Of a DNA stretch of 64,000 bases, positions 55,045 through 64,000 are shown piece after piece. The position numbers were made by a program, and so were the translations under genes. The notes below the pieces were generated by a model, which was given only the letters and a program-made list of their open reading frames with translations, was not told the DNA's origin and made no database searches. How positions within the stretch are numbered: the first letter of the stretch is position 1; each line of letters opens with the position of its first letter. Source of the stretch: Enterococcus hermanniensis (lineage in GTDB: Bacteria > Bacillota > Bacilli > Lactobacillales > Enterococcaceae); contig NZ_JXKQ01000002.1 of assembly GCF_001885945.1 (NCBI RefSeq), positions 186,001-250,000 on the forward strand, in the 5' to 3' direction.

Positions 55045-55911
55045 ACTTACTGTAATTGAAAATTCTGTTTTAAAGTTTTCTTTAGGCGCTAAACGATTCA
55101 TACCTTCTTTGTCCTCTAAGCGTCCCGTACTGTCCACTGAATCAGCAAACCCCCACCAAGGTTCAATACATACAAACGGTGCTTCTTCAGGGTATGGTGA
55201 CCACAAACCAACATAAGGAATATTATTGTAGGCTACTCGTACACTATGAGAGGATTCTTCCGTTCCTAACGTATAAGCATTCAAGCCTCTAGTTTCATAG
55301 ATCAGTGCATCTTCTTTAAAAAGCTCACGACTCAATTGAATATTCGTATTGGTTTGACCAATCGTTTTTTGATCTAGATTAGTGTATGGGCCTTCCAATG
55401 GGATTTTCACTCGTGATTTTTGAGGCGAAAATGCAATGAAGTAATCTTCAAACTTCAAATCATCCGTTAATGGAATATTAAAGGCTGGGTGACCGCCTAA
55501 TGCAAAGATCATTTCATCTTCTCCGCTATTTTCAACATTAAAACGGATGCGTACTCCTTGACCCCACATTTCATAACTGATTGTTAATGCAAAGTCAAAA
55601 GGATAGATTTTTTTGGTTTCAGCATCGCTTTTCAAAACAAATATGGCTTTATCCGCCGAATGTTCTACTACTGAAAATTCTTTATCTCGAGCAAAGCCAT
55701 GTTGCCCCATAGGGTAGACTTTTCCTTTGTACGTATATTGATTGTCTTTCAAACGACCGACAAAAGGAAATAGAAATGGCGCATGACGTCCCCAATATTT
55801 AGGATCCGCTTGCCAAATATATTCGATGTCATTTGCTTTCAAGCTTACAAGCTCGGCTCCCTTTTCATTGATCGTTGCTGTTAAAAAATCATTACTGATC
55901 GTTACTGACAT
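55042..55911 (-). CDS. Aldose 1-epimerase family protein
   Basis: 289 residues. Galactose-mutarotase-like beta-sandwich protein of the YihR/LacX type. The family's pattern is seen in GRHAPFLFPFVGRLKDNQY, the His of MGQHGFARD, the conserved GGHPAFNIPL and the Glu of CIEPWWGFAD. It probably interconverts alpha and beta forms of a sugar, perhaps a sugar phosphate. It begins 14 bases after codY, with AAGGAG upstream, so it is probably on the codY transcript. Confidence 0.9.
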   Translation of the reverse strand: MSVTISNDFLTATINEKGAELVSLKANDIEYIWQADPKYWGRHAPFLFPFVGRLKDNQYTYKGKVYPMGQHGFARDKEFSVVEHSADKAIFVLKSDAETKKIYPFDFALTISYEMWGQGVRIRFNVENSGEDEMIFALGGHPAFNIPLTDDLKFEDYFIAFSPQKSRVKIPLEGPYTNLDQKTIGQTNTNIQLSRELFKEDALIYETRGLNAYTLGTEESSHSVRVAYNNIPYVGLWSPYPEEAPFVCIEPWWGFADSVDSTGRLEDKEGMNRLAPKENFKTEFSITVS

Positions 55912-55925
55912 AACTTTAACACTCC

Positions 55926-56714
55926 TTATTTGTGACGCACTAGTTCTTCTTTAAACAATGGATTCAATACTTTTAAGTATGTTCCTTTCATTCCAAGTGA
56001 ACGAGATTCGATGATTCCCGCTGATTCTAGTTTGCGTAAAGCATTCACGATAACTGAACGGGTAATACCGATTTTATCTGCGATATTCGAAGCTGTCAAA
56101 CGGCCTTCGTCACCGTCCAAAGCATCAAAGATCGCTTTAACAGCTTTCAATTCACTATAAGATAGCGTGCTGACAGCCATTTGAACAGCTGTCTGACTGC
56201 GAACTTTTTCTTCTACATTTAAAAATTGCTGATATAAAATTTCCATCCCGATAACTGTTGCACCATATTCAGCAAGTACTAGATCATCATCCGCAAAAGC
56301 ACCTTCCGTACGCGCTAAAATAATCGTCCCTAAGCGTTCACCAGAACCAAAAATAGGAATGATCGTTGTTAATCCTTGAGGATAAAGTTCTGCACGTTCC
56401 GTTGGAAAAGCTGTTAATTTATTTTCGACCGGAATATTGGCTTGCGTTTTATAAACTTCACGCATTCCATCTACGTAACTATCAGGGAATTGACGGTCAA
56501 CGATGAATGAACGTACGCGGTCAGTATTGATATCCAATTTTTCATTCAACCCTAGTAGTTTTCCTTCTGCACCAATAATGTAAGTCAAAGTTCCTAATAT
56601 ATCGCCTAAAATTCTTGCCATATTGTTATAAGGCAATTCCGCAGCAGGCTCAAAGGCATTCTTTTGTTGCATCATTTTATTGATTTGACGTGTTTTTTCT
56701 AATAATGTTTCCAT
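55926..56714 (-). CDS. codY: GTP- and BCAA-sensing global regulator CodY
   Basis: 262 residues. Represses amino-acid and nitrogen genes in nutrient-rich growth, sensing branched-chain amino acids (GAF domain, about 1-155). The winged helix-turn-helix is at about 205-250 (LTASNIADKIGITRSVIVNA). Length and sequence are normal for CodY. Last of the xerC-hslV-hslU-codY set, followed closely by the epimerase. A candidate CodY box lies at the operon promoter. Confidence 0.98.
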   Translation of the reverse strand: METLLEKTRQINKMMQQKNAFEPAAELPYNNMARILGDILGTLTYIIGAEGKLLGLNEKLDINTDRVRSFIVDRQFPDSYVDGMREVYKTQANIPVENKLTAFPTERAELYPQGLTTIIPIFGSGERLGTIILARTEGAFADDDLVLAEYGATVIGMEILYQQFLNVEEKVRSQTAVQMAVSTLSYSELKAVKAIFDALDGDEGRLTASNIADKIGITRSVIVNALRKLESAGIIESRSLGMKGTYLKVLNPLFKEELVRHK

Positions 56715-56730
56715 TTTTCCCCTCCAATGA

Positions 56731-58122
56731 TTAAAGAATATAACGACTTAAATCTTTGTTTTGAGCAATGGATGCTAATTTTTCATCCACATAAGCTTCT
56801 GTAATCGTGATTTCACCCATTTGCATATCTGGTGCTTCAAATAATAGATCTTCTAATAATTTTTCTAAAATCGTATGCAAACGACGCGCACCGATATTAT
56901 CCGTTTCACGGTTCACATCAAAAGCCATTTGTGCAATTCGTTCGATTGCTTCTTGCGTGAAGATAATATTGACATTTTCAGTACCGACCAAAGCAATATA
57001 TTGTTTGATCAACGCATTGTTTGGTTCGGTCAAAATTTTGACAAAATCTTCTGCTGTAAGATCGCTCAATTCTACTCGAATCGGGAAACGACCTTGTAAT
57101 TCAGGAATCAAATCACTTGGTTTTGATAAACTAAAAGCTCCACTAGCAATGAACAATACATGATCGGTTTGAATCGCACCATATTTAGTATTAACTTGAG
57201 AACCTTCAACAATCGGTAAGATATCACGTTGAACCCCTTCACGTGATACTTCGCCCGAATTTTGTTGTGATTTAGAAGTGATTTTATCGATTTCATCAAT
57301 GAAAATGATACCTGAACTTTCAGCTAATTTGATAGCTGCAGTTGAGATGTCACCTTCATTCACTAATTTTGCTTGTTCTTCTTTTACCAATAATTCTTGT
57401 GCTTCTTTGACTGTCACCGTACGTTGGACTTTCTTCTCTGGTGTTAAAGCACCTAGAGTGTCAGATAAATCGATTCCCATTTGTTCTAATCCGTTGTTCA
57501 TTGGTGCTGCTTTTTTAGGTTCAGTCACTTCGATTGTCACTTCTCGTTGATCAAGTAATCCTTTTTCTAATTGATCGAGAACCGTTTGACGATTAACTTT
57601 GATGTCTTCTGTAACTTCTTCTTTTGTCTCTGTTTGCGTTTGATTGAACATATTCATCATTTGTTCGTATGGATTTGAACTTTGTTTTTGTTCTTTTTTA
57701 ATTCCAGGAACTAAGATTTTGACTAAACGTTTATTCGCTCGTTTTAGTGCTTGTGAATATACTTTTGAGTATTGTTCTTTTTCTACGATCGTAATCGCAT
57801 TTTCGACTAAATCACGAACCATTGATTCAACGTCGCGCCCAACATAACCTACTTCTGTAAATTTTGTCGCTTCGACTTTGACAAAAGGAGCTTTGACGAT
57901 TCGTGCTAAACGACGAGCGATCTCTGTTTTCCCAACACCTGTTGGTCCGATCATCAAAATGTTTTTGGGCGTCACCTCTTGTTGCATCGTTTCTTCTAAT
58001 TGCATCCGACGGTAACGATTACGTAAAGCAATCGCTACAGAACGTTTTGCTTCAGTTTGTCCGATAATATATTGATCTAATTCACTTACGATTTCTTTTG
58101 GTGTTTTATTGACTTCAGTCAT
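56731..58122 (-). CDS. hslU: ATP-dependent protease ATPase subunit HslU (ClpY)
   Basis: About 463 residues. AAA+ unfoldase that feeds proteins to HslV. Walker A is GPTGVGKTE near residue 62, Walker B is [10 protein letters not shown], and the sensor region ends with the [17 protein letters not shown] stretch. The insertion domain holds long charged helices. I start at the ATG at 58122, which has AAGGAG seven bases upstream. An ATG at 58128 is too close to that site. It lies between hslV and codY in the conserved order. Confidence 0.97.
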   Translation of the reverse strand: MTEVNKTPKEIVSELDQYIIGQTEAKRSVAIALRNRYRRMQLEETMQQEVTPKNILMIGPTGVGKTEIARRLARIVKAPFVKVEATKFTEVGYVGRDVESMVRDLVENAITIVEKEQYSKVYSQALKRANKRLVKILVPGIKKEQKQSSNPYEQMMNMFNQTQTETKEEVTEDIKVNRQTVLDQLEKGLLDQREVTIEVTEPKKAAPMNNGLEQMGIDLSDTLGALTPEKKVQRTVTVKEAQELLVKEEQAKLVNEGDISTAAIKLAESSGIIFIDEIDKITSKSQQNSGEVSREGVQRDILPIVEGSQVNTKYGAIQTDHVLFIASGAFSLSKPSDLIPELQGRFPIRVELSDLTAEDFVKILTEPNNALIKQYIALVGTENVNIIFTQEAIERIAQMAFDVNRETDNIGARRLHTILEKLLEDLLFEAPDMQMGEITITEAYVDEKLASIAQNKDLSRYIL

Positions 58123-58171
58123 CTTCATTCTCCTTAATCTACTGGATTCAGTTTTTTTAATCTATTCGTCT

Positions 58172-58717
58172 CTACATTTCTTCTACGATAATATTATGGT
58201 TTGTAAATACACAAATGTCCGCTGCAATGTTCAAGGCACTTTCAGCAATTTCTTTAGCACTCATTTCCGTATTATGCTTTTTCATTGCTCGAGCAGCCGC
58301 TAAAGCATAGTTACCGCCAGAACCAATCGCTAAAATACCATCATCAGGGGCGATCACTTCACCATTTCCTGAAACTAACAGCATTTCTTCACTGTTCATC
58401 ACGATCAATAGCGCTTCTAAATTTTTCATTGCTTGCTGTGTCCGCCACTCTTGCGCTAACTCAACAGCTGCACGCTGTAGATTGCCATTGTATTCATTTA
58501 ATTTACCTTCAAATTTTTCTTCTAAAGTAAAAGCATCTGCCACACTCCCAGCAAACCCAACGACTACTTGGCCATTATAGATTCGACGAACTTTTCGTGC
58601 CGTGCCTTTCATAATGACTTGCTCTCCCATAGTTACTTGGCCGTCACCAGCCATAGCTAATTTTCCATCTTTTTCGATCGCACAGATCGTTGTGGAATGA
58701 AATTGTGATTCAGACAT
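58172..58717 (-). CDS. hslV: ATP-dependent protease subunit HslV (ClpQ)
   Basis: 181 residues. N-terminal nucleophile protease of the proteasome type. The segment [20 protein letters not shown] (residues about 8-27) aligns with the catalytic Thr region. The leading MSESQFH resembles Bacillus CodW, whose N-terminal Ser is reported to serve as nucleophile, so the active N-terminus here (Ser2 or a processed Thr) is open. ATG follows AAGGAGAGAATAAA. Partner of HslU. Confidence 0.96.
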   Translation of the reverse strand: MSESQFHSTTICAIEKDGKLAMAGDGQVTMGEQVIMKGTARKVRRIYNGQVVVGFAGSVADAFTLEEKFEGKLNEYNGNLQRAAVELAQEWRTQQAMKNLEALLIVMNSEEMLLVSGNGEVIAPDDGILAIGSGGNYALAAARAMKKHNTEMSAKEIAESALNIAADICVFTNHNIIVEEM

Positions 58718-58757
58718 TTTATTCTCTCCTTACTCTTTCTTTTAGTTATACTTCTAA

Positions 58758-59657
58758 TTACGCTCTTGGGTGAAATGAACGATAATTCTTTTGTAAACTT
58801 TCTTTAGTAACATGTGTATAGATTTGAGTTGTCGACAAATTAGCGTGTCCCAATAATTCTTGGACGGTTCTCAAATCCGCACCATTATTTAATAAATGCG
58901 TGGCAAAGGTATGCCGCAACATGTGTGGATGGATATCACTGCTGAGACTACTTTTTTTAATTATTTGATTTAAGACATATTCGATTCCTGTGGCAGTGAT
59001 CTGATCTCCATGATGGTTGATAAATAAATAATCATGCTCTTTACCATAACGATCCATCAATTGTTGCCGGCCTGTTTGTTGATATTCTTGAATTGCATCA
59101 GCAGCATACGAACCTAAAGGAACATAGCGATCTTTGTTGCCTTTTCCGTGGATCAACATAACACTATTATCAAAATCAAGCACTGACAATCTCAAATTAG
59201 CACATTCGCTGACTCGAAGCCCTGCTCCATAGAGCACTTCTAGTAAAGCCCGGTTTCGTTGGTCAAGCGGCTTATTCCCGTCAACGCTTTCAAACAACAC
59301 TTGAATCTCTTTTTCATAGAAGAAACGCGGCAGCCGAGCTTGCTTTTTCTTCAAATGAACATAAGAAAAAGGATTTTCATCTAGTTGTCCATGTTTTAGA
59401 AGATATTGGTAAAACGATCGTAAACTTGCAATTTTACGACTGATCGTATTACGACTGTATTTTTTATCATTCAAAAAGGCTAAATAAACCCGAACATCTA
59501 AATGATCCACGTCTAATAAAGAAGCTTCACCGGATTCTTTTAGAAATTGGATAAAGTCATTTAAATCACGCAGATAGGCATCTTTGGTCTTTTCTGAATA
59601 ACCTCTTTCAGTCATTAAATAACTAATGAATTCATTTATTGCCTGCTCATTATCCAA
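58758..59657 (-). CDS. xerC: Tyrosine recombinase XerC (CodV)
   Basis: 299 residues. Resolves chromosome dimers with a partner recombinase at dif. The catalytic set is present: Arg in GAGLRVSE, His-x-x-Arg in HPHMLRHTFATHLL, His in LLGHANLSTTQ and the nucleophile Tyr in QIYTHV. N-terminal SAM-like domain intact. Start is TTG at 59657, eight bases after GAGGTG. First gene of the xerC-hslV-hslU-codY transcript, with its own promoter. Not a phage integrase: it sits in the housekeeping order. Confidence 0.95.
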   Translation of the reverse strand: MDNEQAINEFISYLMTERGYSEKTKDAYLRDLNDFIQFLKESGEASLLDVDHLDVRVYLAFLNDKKYSRNTISRKIASLRSFYQYLLKHGQLDENPFSYVHLKKKQARLPRFFYEKEIQVLFESVDGNKPLDQRNRALLEVLYGAGLRVSECANLRLSVLDFDNSVMLIHGKGNKDRYVPLGSYAADAIQEYQQTGRQQLMDRYGKEHDYLFINHHGDQITATGIEYVLNQIIKKSSLSSDIHPHMLRHTFATHLLNNGADLRTVQELLGHANLSTTQIYTHVTKESLQKNYRSFHPRA

Positions 59658-59685
59658 ATATTACTCACCTCTCCAACATAAAATA

Positions 59686-59714
59686 AATGTAGCATAAGAG
59701 CTTTTTAATTACAA
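59686..59714 (-). promoter_or_regulatory. Promoter of the xerC-hslVU-codY operon
   Basis: TTGTAA (59709-59714), a 17-base spacer and extended TGCTACATT -10 (TACATT at 59686-59691) on the minus strand, about 30 bases before the TTG start. Confidence 0.6.
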
Positions 59715-59717
59715 TTG

Positions 59718-59732
59718 AATTGTCAGAATTTA
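59718..59732. promoter_or_regulatory. Candidate CodY box
   Basis: AATTGTCAGAATTTA matches 11 of 15 positions of the CodY consensus AATTTTCWGAAAATT. It lies four bases upstream of the -35 of the operon containing codY. Confidence 0.4.
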
Positions 59733-59823
59733 TTGACTTTTCACAAATATACTAACAATTCCTTACAGTTTTTTCATAATTTACCATTCTTCATATAGTT
59801 TTCTTTAATTTTTCCCGCAAGAA

Positions 59824-59858
59824 AAGAGACAGGCAAAAGTAATTTTGGCCTGTCTCTT
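59824..59858 (-). terminator. Terminator of trmFO
   Basis: AAGAGACAGGC (59824-59834), a 13-base loop, GCCTGTCTCTT (59848-59858), then TTTTC on the minus strand. Separates topA-trmFO from xerC. Confidence 0.8.
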
Positions 59859-59862
59859 CTTT

Positions 59863-61161
59863 TTATAAACTCATTTCAGCTAATGCGTTCAGTGCACGTT
59901 CAGCTAATGTTTCATACCGCAATTTTTTGTCTTTGATTCTTTCTGGCAATGCTGGGAAAAGTCCAAAATTCGCATTCATCGGTTGGAAATGTTTTCCTTC
60001 GGCATGAGTGATGTAATAAGCCATTGATCCAATCGCCGTTTCTCGAGGAAACTCAATCAATGCTTCACCTTTGGCTAAACGAGCAGCATTCAATCCAGCA
60101 ACAAGTCCACTACCTGCACTCTCAACATAACCTTCGACACCAGTCATTTGACCAGCAAAGAATAAATCATCACGTTTTTTACTTTGATAAGTTGGACGTA
60201 ATAATTCTGGCGAATTCATGAAACTATTTCGATGCATGACACCATAACGTAAAAATTCTGCATTTTCTAAACCAGGGATCAATTGAAATACCCGTTTTTG
60301 TTCGCCCCATTTTAAATGCGTTTGGAAACCAACGATATTATACATTGAAGCCGCCGCATTGTCTTGTCGTAATTGAATCACGGCATACGGACGTTTACCT
60401 GTTTTAGGGTCTTCTAAGCCCACGGGTTTCATCGGTCCAAATAACATGGTTTTGACACCCCGTTTTGCCATGACTTCGATCGGCATACAACCTTCAAAGA
60501 ATTTTTCTTTTTCAAATTCTTTTTGCGGCGCTACTTCCGCTTCGATCAAAGCATTGTAAAAGCGCATGAACTCTTCTTCTGTCATTGGGCAGTTTAAGTA
60601 TGCCGCTTCGCCTTTATCATATCGTGATTTCAAATATACCTTCTCACGATCAATAGTTGAACCATCTAAAATCGGCGCTGCTGCATCATAGAAATAGAAT
60701 CCATGGGAACCATTATATTCTGCAATATCAGTAGCTAAAGCTTCCGAAGTCAGTGGACCTGTTGAAACAATCGTGATACCTTCTGGAATTTTAGTGATTT
60801 CTTCTGCAATCACCGTAACCAATGGATGCTCCTTCACTCTTTTAGTAATCAACTCAGAAAAATTATCCCGATCAACTGCTAAAGCGCCTCCGGCAGGAAC
60901 TGCTGTTTCATCAGCAGATGTGATCACGACTGAATTCAAGCGACGCATTTCTTCTTTTAATACACCTACGGCATTGGTTAAACCGTTACCGCGTAATGAA
61001 TTGCTGCAGACAAGCTCTGCAAAATTTGCTGTGTGATGCGCGGGTGTAGATTTAACCGGACGCATTTCATATAAATTCACGGGAACACCCGCTTCGGCTA
61101 ATTGCCACGCTGCTTCGCTTCCAGCCAGACCGGCCCCGATAACATTAACTGTTTTAACCAT
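59863..61161 (-). CDS. trmFO: Methylenetetrahydrofolate-tRNA-(uracil-5)-methyltransferase TrmFO
   Basis: 432 residues. Folate- and FAD-dependent enzyme that makes ribothymidine at position 54 of tRNA. The FAD-binding motif [14 protein letters not shown] is at the N-terminus, followed by the family's YEMRPVK and [11 protein letters not shown], and [19 protein letters not shown] lies near the C-terminus. Length is normal. It follows topA after 21 bases, as in Bacillus. Confidence 0.97.
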   Translation of the reverse strand: MVKTVNVIGAGLAGSEAAWQLAEAGVPVNLYEMRPVKSTPAHHTANFAELVCSNSLRGNGLTNAVGVLKEEMRRLNSVVITSADETAVPAGGALAVDRDNFSELITKRVKEHPLVTVIAEEITKIPEGITIVSTGPLTSEALATDIAEYNGSHGFYFYDAAAPILDGSTIDREKVYLKSRYDKGEAAYLNCPMTEEEFMRFYNALIEAEVAPQKEFEKEKFFEGCMPIEVMAKRGVKTMLFGPMKPVGLEDPKTGKRPYAVIQLRQDNAAASMYNIVGFQTHLKWGEQKRVFQLIPGLENAEFLRYGVMHRNSFMNSPELLRPTYQSKKRDDLFFAGQMTGVEGYVESAGSGLVAGLNAARLAKGEALIEFPRETAIGSMAYYITHAEGKHFQPMNANFGLFPALPERIKDKKLRYETLAERALNALAEMSL

Positions 61162-61182
61162 CTCTTCCTCACTTACAAATAA

Positions 61183-63261
61183 TTATTTTTGGACTGCTTC
61201 TTCGTAGTCGCCATTGATACAGACAACTTGCTTTCCGCCTTTGACTTTTTTCTCAACTAGATAGCCATCACATTTTGGACAGCTACGACCGACAGGTTTA
61301 TCCCATGATGTAAAATCACAATCTGGATAGCGTGAACAGCCGTAGAATAAACGATTCTTTTTCGATTTACGTTCAACAACTTGACCCTTATGACAAACAG
61401 GACATTCAACACCGATTTCTTTGATGATTGGTTTTGTATTGCGGCAGTCAGGGAAGTTACTACAAGCATAGAATTTCCCGTAGCGTCCCAACTTGATGAC
61501 CATCGGATGACCACAAACCTCACAATCAAATCCAGCAGGTTCATCTTTGATTTGAATTTTTTCGATACCCTCTTCGGCTTTTTCTAATTCTACTGCAAAA
61601 GGTTTGTAGAAGCGATCGACAACTTTTGTCCATTCTTCTTTGCCTTCTTCAACTTTATCTAAGTCATTTTCCATTTCCGCAGTAAAATTAACGTCGACGA
61701 TCTGTGGGAAGAAATCAACAATCAATGTGTTAACGATTTCGCCAAGCTCAGTCGGCTCAAAGCGACGTTGGGTCAATTTCACGTAATAACGACGTTGAAT
61801 CGTATCTAACGTTGGGGCATAGGTTGACGGACGGCCTACACCATTTTCTTCTAATGTTTTGATTAGTGTCGCTTCACTAAAGCGTGCCGGTGGCTGAGTG
61901 AAATGTTGTTTTGGTTCAATATCTACCGAATGAACAACATCACCTTTTTCGAGATCTGGTAAGACGTTTTCTTTGTCTTCTTTGCCATCATCTCTGCCTT
62001 CGATGTAGACTTGCATAAATCCTTTAAATTTAATTTTAGACCCATTAGCGATGAAGATGACGCCATTTTGTTCTAGCGTTACTTTCATCGTATCTAAAAT
62101 CGCCGACGTCATTTGGCTTGCAACAAAGCGTGACCAAATCAATGTGTAAAGTTTTAGTTGATCTTTATCTAAGTATTTTTTCATTTCATCTGGTGTACGT
62201 TGCACGCTGGTCGGACGGATCGCTTCATGGGCATCTTGTGCTCCTTGAGGATTTTTAGTCTTTCTTGCTTGGTGTTGCGAAAATTCCTTACCATATGTGT
62301 TTTCGATGAATTCAGCAGCTTCAGCTTTTGCTGTTTCTGAGATCCGAGTCGAATCGGTACGCATATAAGTAATCAAGCCGACGGTTCCTTGTTTACCTAG
62401 AGCGATACCTTCGTATAATTGTTGCGCAACCATCATTGTCTTTCTGGTCCGGAAATTTAATTTACGTGCAGATTCTTGTTGCATATTACTTGTTGTAAAT
62501 GGTAATGATGGGTTGCGTTTACGTTCTTTTTTCTCAACTTTTGTTACTTCATAATCCTTGCCATCGATTCTTGAAGTTATTTCTTTTACAGCTTCAGCAT
62601 TTGGTAATTTTTTCTTTTTCCCATCGACGCCCCAAAAATTAGCTTTGAATTTTTTAGTTTTCTTTTTGAAGTTTCCATCGATACTCCAATATTCTTCTGG
62701 AATGAAATCACGGATTTCTTGTTCGCGATCAATAATTATTTTTAAGGCGATCGATTGTACCCGACCAGCACTCAAGCCTTTTTTGACTTTTTTCCAGAGA
62801 ATCGGCGAGATCGAATAGCCAACTAAACGATCCAATGCGCGCCGTGCTTGTTGAGCATCTACACGCGAAACATCGATAGTCCGCGGTTCTTTAAAGGCTG
62901 CCTTAACAGCATCTTTAGTAATTTCATTGAATACTACTCGATTTTTGTCATTTAAATCTAATCCCAATAAGTAAGCGAGATGCCAGGCGATAGCTTCTCC
63001 TTCTCTATCCGGGTCACTTGCGAGATATACTTTTTGAGCTTTTTTAGCCGCTTGTTTTAGGCTTTTGATGACATCGCCTTTTCCACGGATAGAAATATAA
63101 TGAGGTTCATAGTTGTTTTCAACGTCGATTCCCATTTTACTTTTAGGTAAATCACGGACGTGTCCAACACTTGCCACGACTTTATAATTTCTTCCTAAAT
63201 ATTTCTCAATCGTTTTAGCTTTCGCTGGTGATTCTACAATAACTAGGTATTTATAGGCCAA
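61183..63261 (-). CDS. topA: DNA topoisomerase I
   Basis: 692 residues. Type IA enzyme that relaxes negative supercoils. TOPRIM domain ([17 protein letters not shown]), acidic [14 protein letters not shown], and the active-site Tyr in [14 protein letters not shown] are intact. Three zinc ribbons follow. The first two have full CxxC...CxxxxxC sets, but the third ([12 protein letters not shown]) has only one later cysteine. Start is TTG, eight bases after AGGAGG. Preceded by a strong promoter. Confidence 0.98.
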   Translation of the reverse strand: MAYKYLVIVESPAKAKTIEKYLGRNYKVVASVGHVRDLPKSKMGIDVENNYEPHYISIRGKGDVIKSLKQAAKKAQKVYLASDPDREGEAIAWHLAYLLGLDLNDKNRVVFNEITKDAVKAAFKEPRTIDVSRVDAQQARRALDRLVGYSISPILWKKVKKGLSAGRVQSIALKIIIDREQEIRDFIPEEYWSIDGNFKKKTKKFKANFWGVDGKKKKLPNAEAVKEITSRIDGKDYEVTKVEKKERKRNPSLPFTTSNMQQESARKLNFRTRKTMMVAQQLYEGIALGKQGTVGLITYMRTDSTRISETAKAEAAEFIENTYGKEFSQHQARKTKNPQGAQDAHEAIRPTSVQRTPDEMKKYLDKDQLKLYTLIWSRFVASQMTSAILDTMKVTLEQNGVIFIANGSKIKFKGFMQVYIEGRDDGKEDKENVLPDLEKGDVVHSVDIEPKQHFTQPPARFSEATLIKTLEENGVGRPSTYAPTLDTIQRRYYVKLTQRRFEPTELGEIVNTLIVDFFPQIVDVNFTAEMENDLDKVEEGKEEWTKVVDRFYKPFAVELEKAEEGIEKIQIKDEPAGFDCEVCGHPMVIKLGRYGKFYACSNFPDCRNTKPIIKEIGVECPVCHKGQVVERKSKKNRLFYGCSRYPDCDFTSWDKPVGRSCPKCDGYLVEKKVKGGKQVVCINGDYEEAVQK

Positions 63262-63324
63262 ATGTTTTGCCTCCTCAATTTTTACTTCTATTATATATTG
63301 ATAACTACTGACAAATCGTAGCCT

Positions 63325-63354
63325 ATAATACGCTATTCAAATTTTGTTTGTCAA
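63325..63354 (-). promoter_or_regulatory. topA promoter
   Basis: TTGACA (63349-63354), an 18-base spacer and TATTAT (63325-63330) on the minus strand. The -35 touches the end of dprA. Confidence 0.7.
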
Positions 63355-63355
63355 G

Positions 63356-64000
63356 TCAGGGCTTAGCGAATTTATTCAGTAAATCATAACAATCGAAAAT
63401 ATCTTGAGCCTTTTCGACGCAAACAGCTCCATCTTGAATCAGCTGATGGCAACCACTTGATCTTCCATCCAAGATAGATCCAGGAACAACAAAAACTTCT
63501 TTTCCATAATCCAACGCTTGTTGCGCAGTAATCAGCGAGCCGCTACGTTTCTTCGCTTCAATCACAAGTACCCCACTGCTTAAACCAGCAATAATTCGAT
63601 TCCGCATCGGAAAATGGAATTTGGCGGGGGTGGTCCCATTTGGATATTCACTTACTACGAGGTGATGTTTACTCATCTCGATTTGTAAATTACCGCTTCC
63701 TTTAGGATAACAAATATCTAAACCGGTTCCAACTATTCCGATAGTTTTTCCTTGATTACTGATGGCAAATTGATGGGCAAAGCTATCGATTCCTCTTGCT
63801 AGACCACTAACAATCACGAAGTTGCGTTTGATTAATTCCGGCATTAGTTCTTGCAAAACAGAATAACCATATTGTGATGCATCACGAGCCCCTACGACTG
63901 CCAACATTTTTCTTTCTAAAAAAGCTAACTCACCTTTATAAAATAATACTAAAGGTGGTGTCGGCACATGTCTTAGCTGTTCAGGATAAGTTGAATCTTC
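63356..64000 (-). CDS. dprA: DNA-processing protein DprA, 3' part
   Basis: Partial gene: the frame runs without a stop to base 64000 (residues EDSTYPEQLRHVPTPPLVLF and on), so the N-terminus lies outside. DprA loads RecA on incoming single-stranded DNA in natural transformation. The Rossmann-like core is intact: VVGARDASQYGYSVL, VSGLARGIDSFAH and GTGLDICYPKGSG. The C-terminal segment ends shortly after DYGKEVFVVPGSI and SSGCHQLIQDGAV, so a winged-helix C-terminal domain is absent. First gene of the dprA-topA-trmFO order. Confidence 0.93.
   Translation of the reverse strand, partial: EDSTYPEQLRHVPTPPLVLFYKGELAFLERKMLAVVGARDASQYGYSVLQELMPELIKRNFVIVSGLARGIDSFAHQFAISNQGKTIGIVGTGLDICYPKGSGNLQIEMSKHHLVVSEYPNGTTPAKFHFPMRNRIIAGLSSGVLVIEAKKRSGSLITAQQALDYGKEVFVVPGSILDGRSSGCHQLIQDGAVCVEKAQDIFDCYDLLNKFAKP

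Noticed and set aside
58758-59657. Phage or island integrase
   Set aside because: The tyrosine recombinase sits in the conserved xerC-hslV-hslU-codY order and has XerC length, so it is not a sign of a mobile element.
1-64000. CRISPR arrays, insertion sequences, prophage or direct-repeat mobile elements
   Set aside because: No spaced direct repeats, transposase, phage or conjugation genes were seen on either strand.

Overview
The window reads as a chromosomal segment of a low-GC Gram-positive lactic acid bacterium, most likely Enterococcus or a close relative. The evidence is the AT-rich intergenic DNA, strong AAGGAGG ribosome sites with frequent GTG and TTG starts, the order dprA-topA-trmFO-xerC-hslV-hslU-codY, the parE-parC pair, PflB/PflA fermentation and a VanY-like carboxypeptidase. 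I do not commit to a species. I see no insertion sequence, prophage, integrase island or CRISPR array. Most genes lie on the minus strand.

Layout. 1-400: start of a FUSC-type membrane protein running off the left edge. 744-5169: an AraC regulator, a lone PTS EIIC and a GH3 beta-glucosidase. 5617-7018: a MarR regulator and a patatin-like hydrolase behind a palindromic operator. 7279-9117: lepA. 9364-12255: an Eis-like acetyltransferase, a nucleoside deoxyribosyltransferase, a membrane protein and a NimA-like flavoprotein. 12381-20489: a biotin-independent malonate decarboxylase operon (mdcH-A-C-DE-G-acyltransferase-B) with a divergent, frameshifted LysR regulator. 20735-26875: a HAD phosphatase, a cluster of cell-wall enzymes (C39 peptidase, GH73 glucosaminidase, M15 carboxypeptidase), an oxidoreductase and a second FUSC-like protein. 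26984-29032: nagA with a NagR-type operator, and an XRE/TPR regulator. 29347-30565: small genes and tRNA-Leu(GAG). 30668-40660: a complete glycogen operon, glgB-C-D-A-P plus a GH13 amylase. 41052-47574: a DUF2179 protein, an alpha/beta hydrolase, ppaC, pflA and pflB. 47859-52357: parC and parE. 52611-54912: a CoA-binding protein, plsY, a Nudix hydrolase and a GNAT protein. 55042-64000: the codY region, ending in a dprA cut by the right edge.

How the genes work together. The carbon genes form a picture of sugar uptake and storage. The beta-glucoside operon has a perfect CcpA (cre) site on its -10 box, and the glycogen operon has a near-cre in its leader. Glycogen is built by GlgC/GlgD, GlgA and GlgB and degraded by GlgP and the GH13 enzyme. 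PflB/PflA handle pyruvate under anaerobiosis. The mdc operon supplies every malonate decarboxylase subunit and the enzymes that make and attach its unusual cofactor, but no known malonate transporter. CodY may control its own operon through a candidate box upstream of xerC.

I find no convincing wholly new system. The most unusual points are the frameshift in the LysR regulator of the mdc operon, the fused MdcD-MdcE with an acyltransferase-3 membrane protein in the same operon, a hairpin that bridges the ribosome site and start codon of glgC, and the pairing of a cytoplasmic GH3 glucosidase with a lone PTS EIIC.
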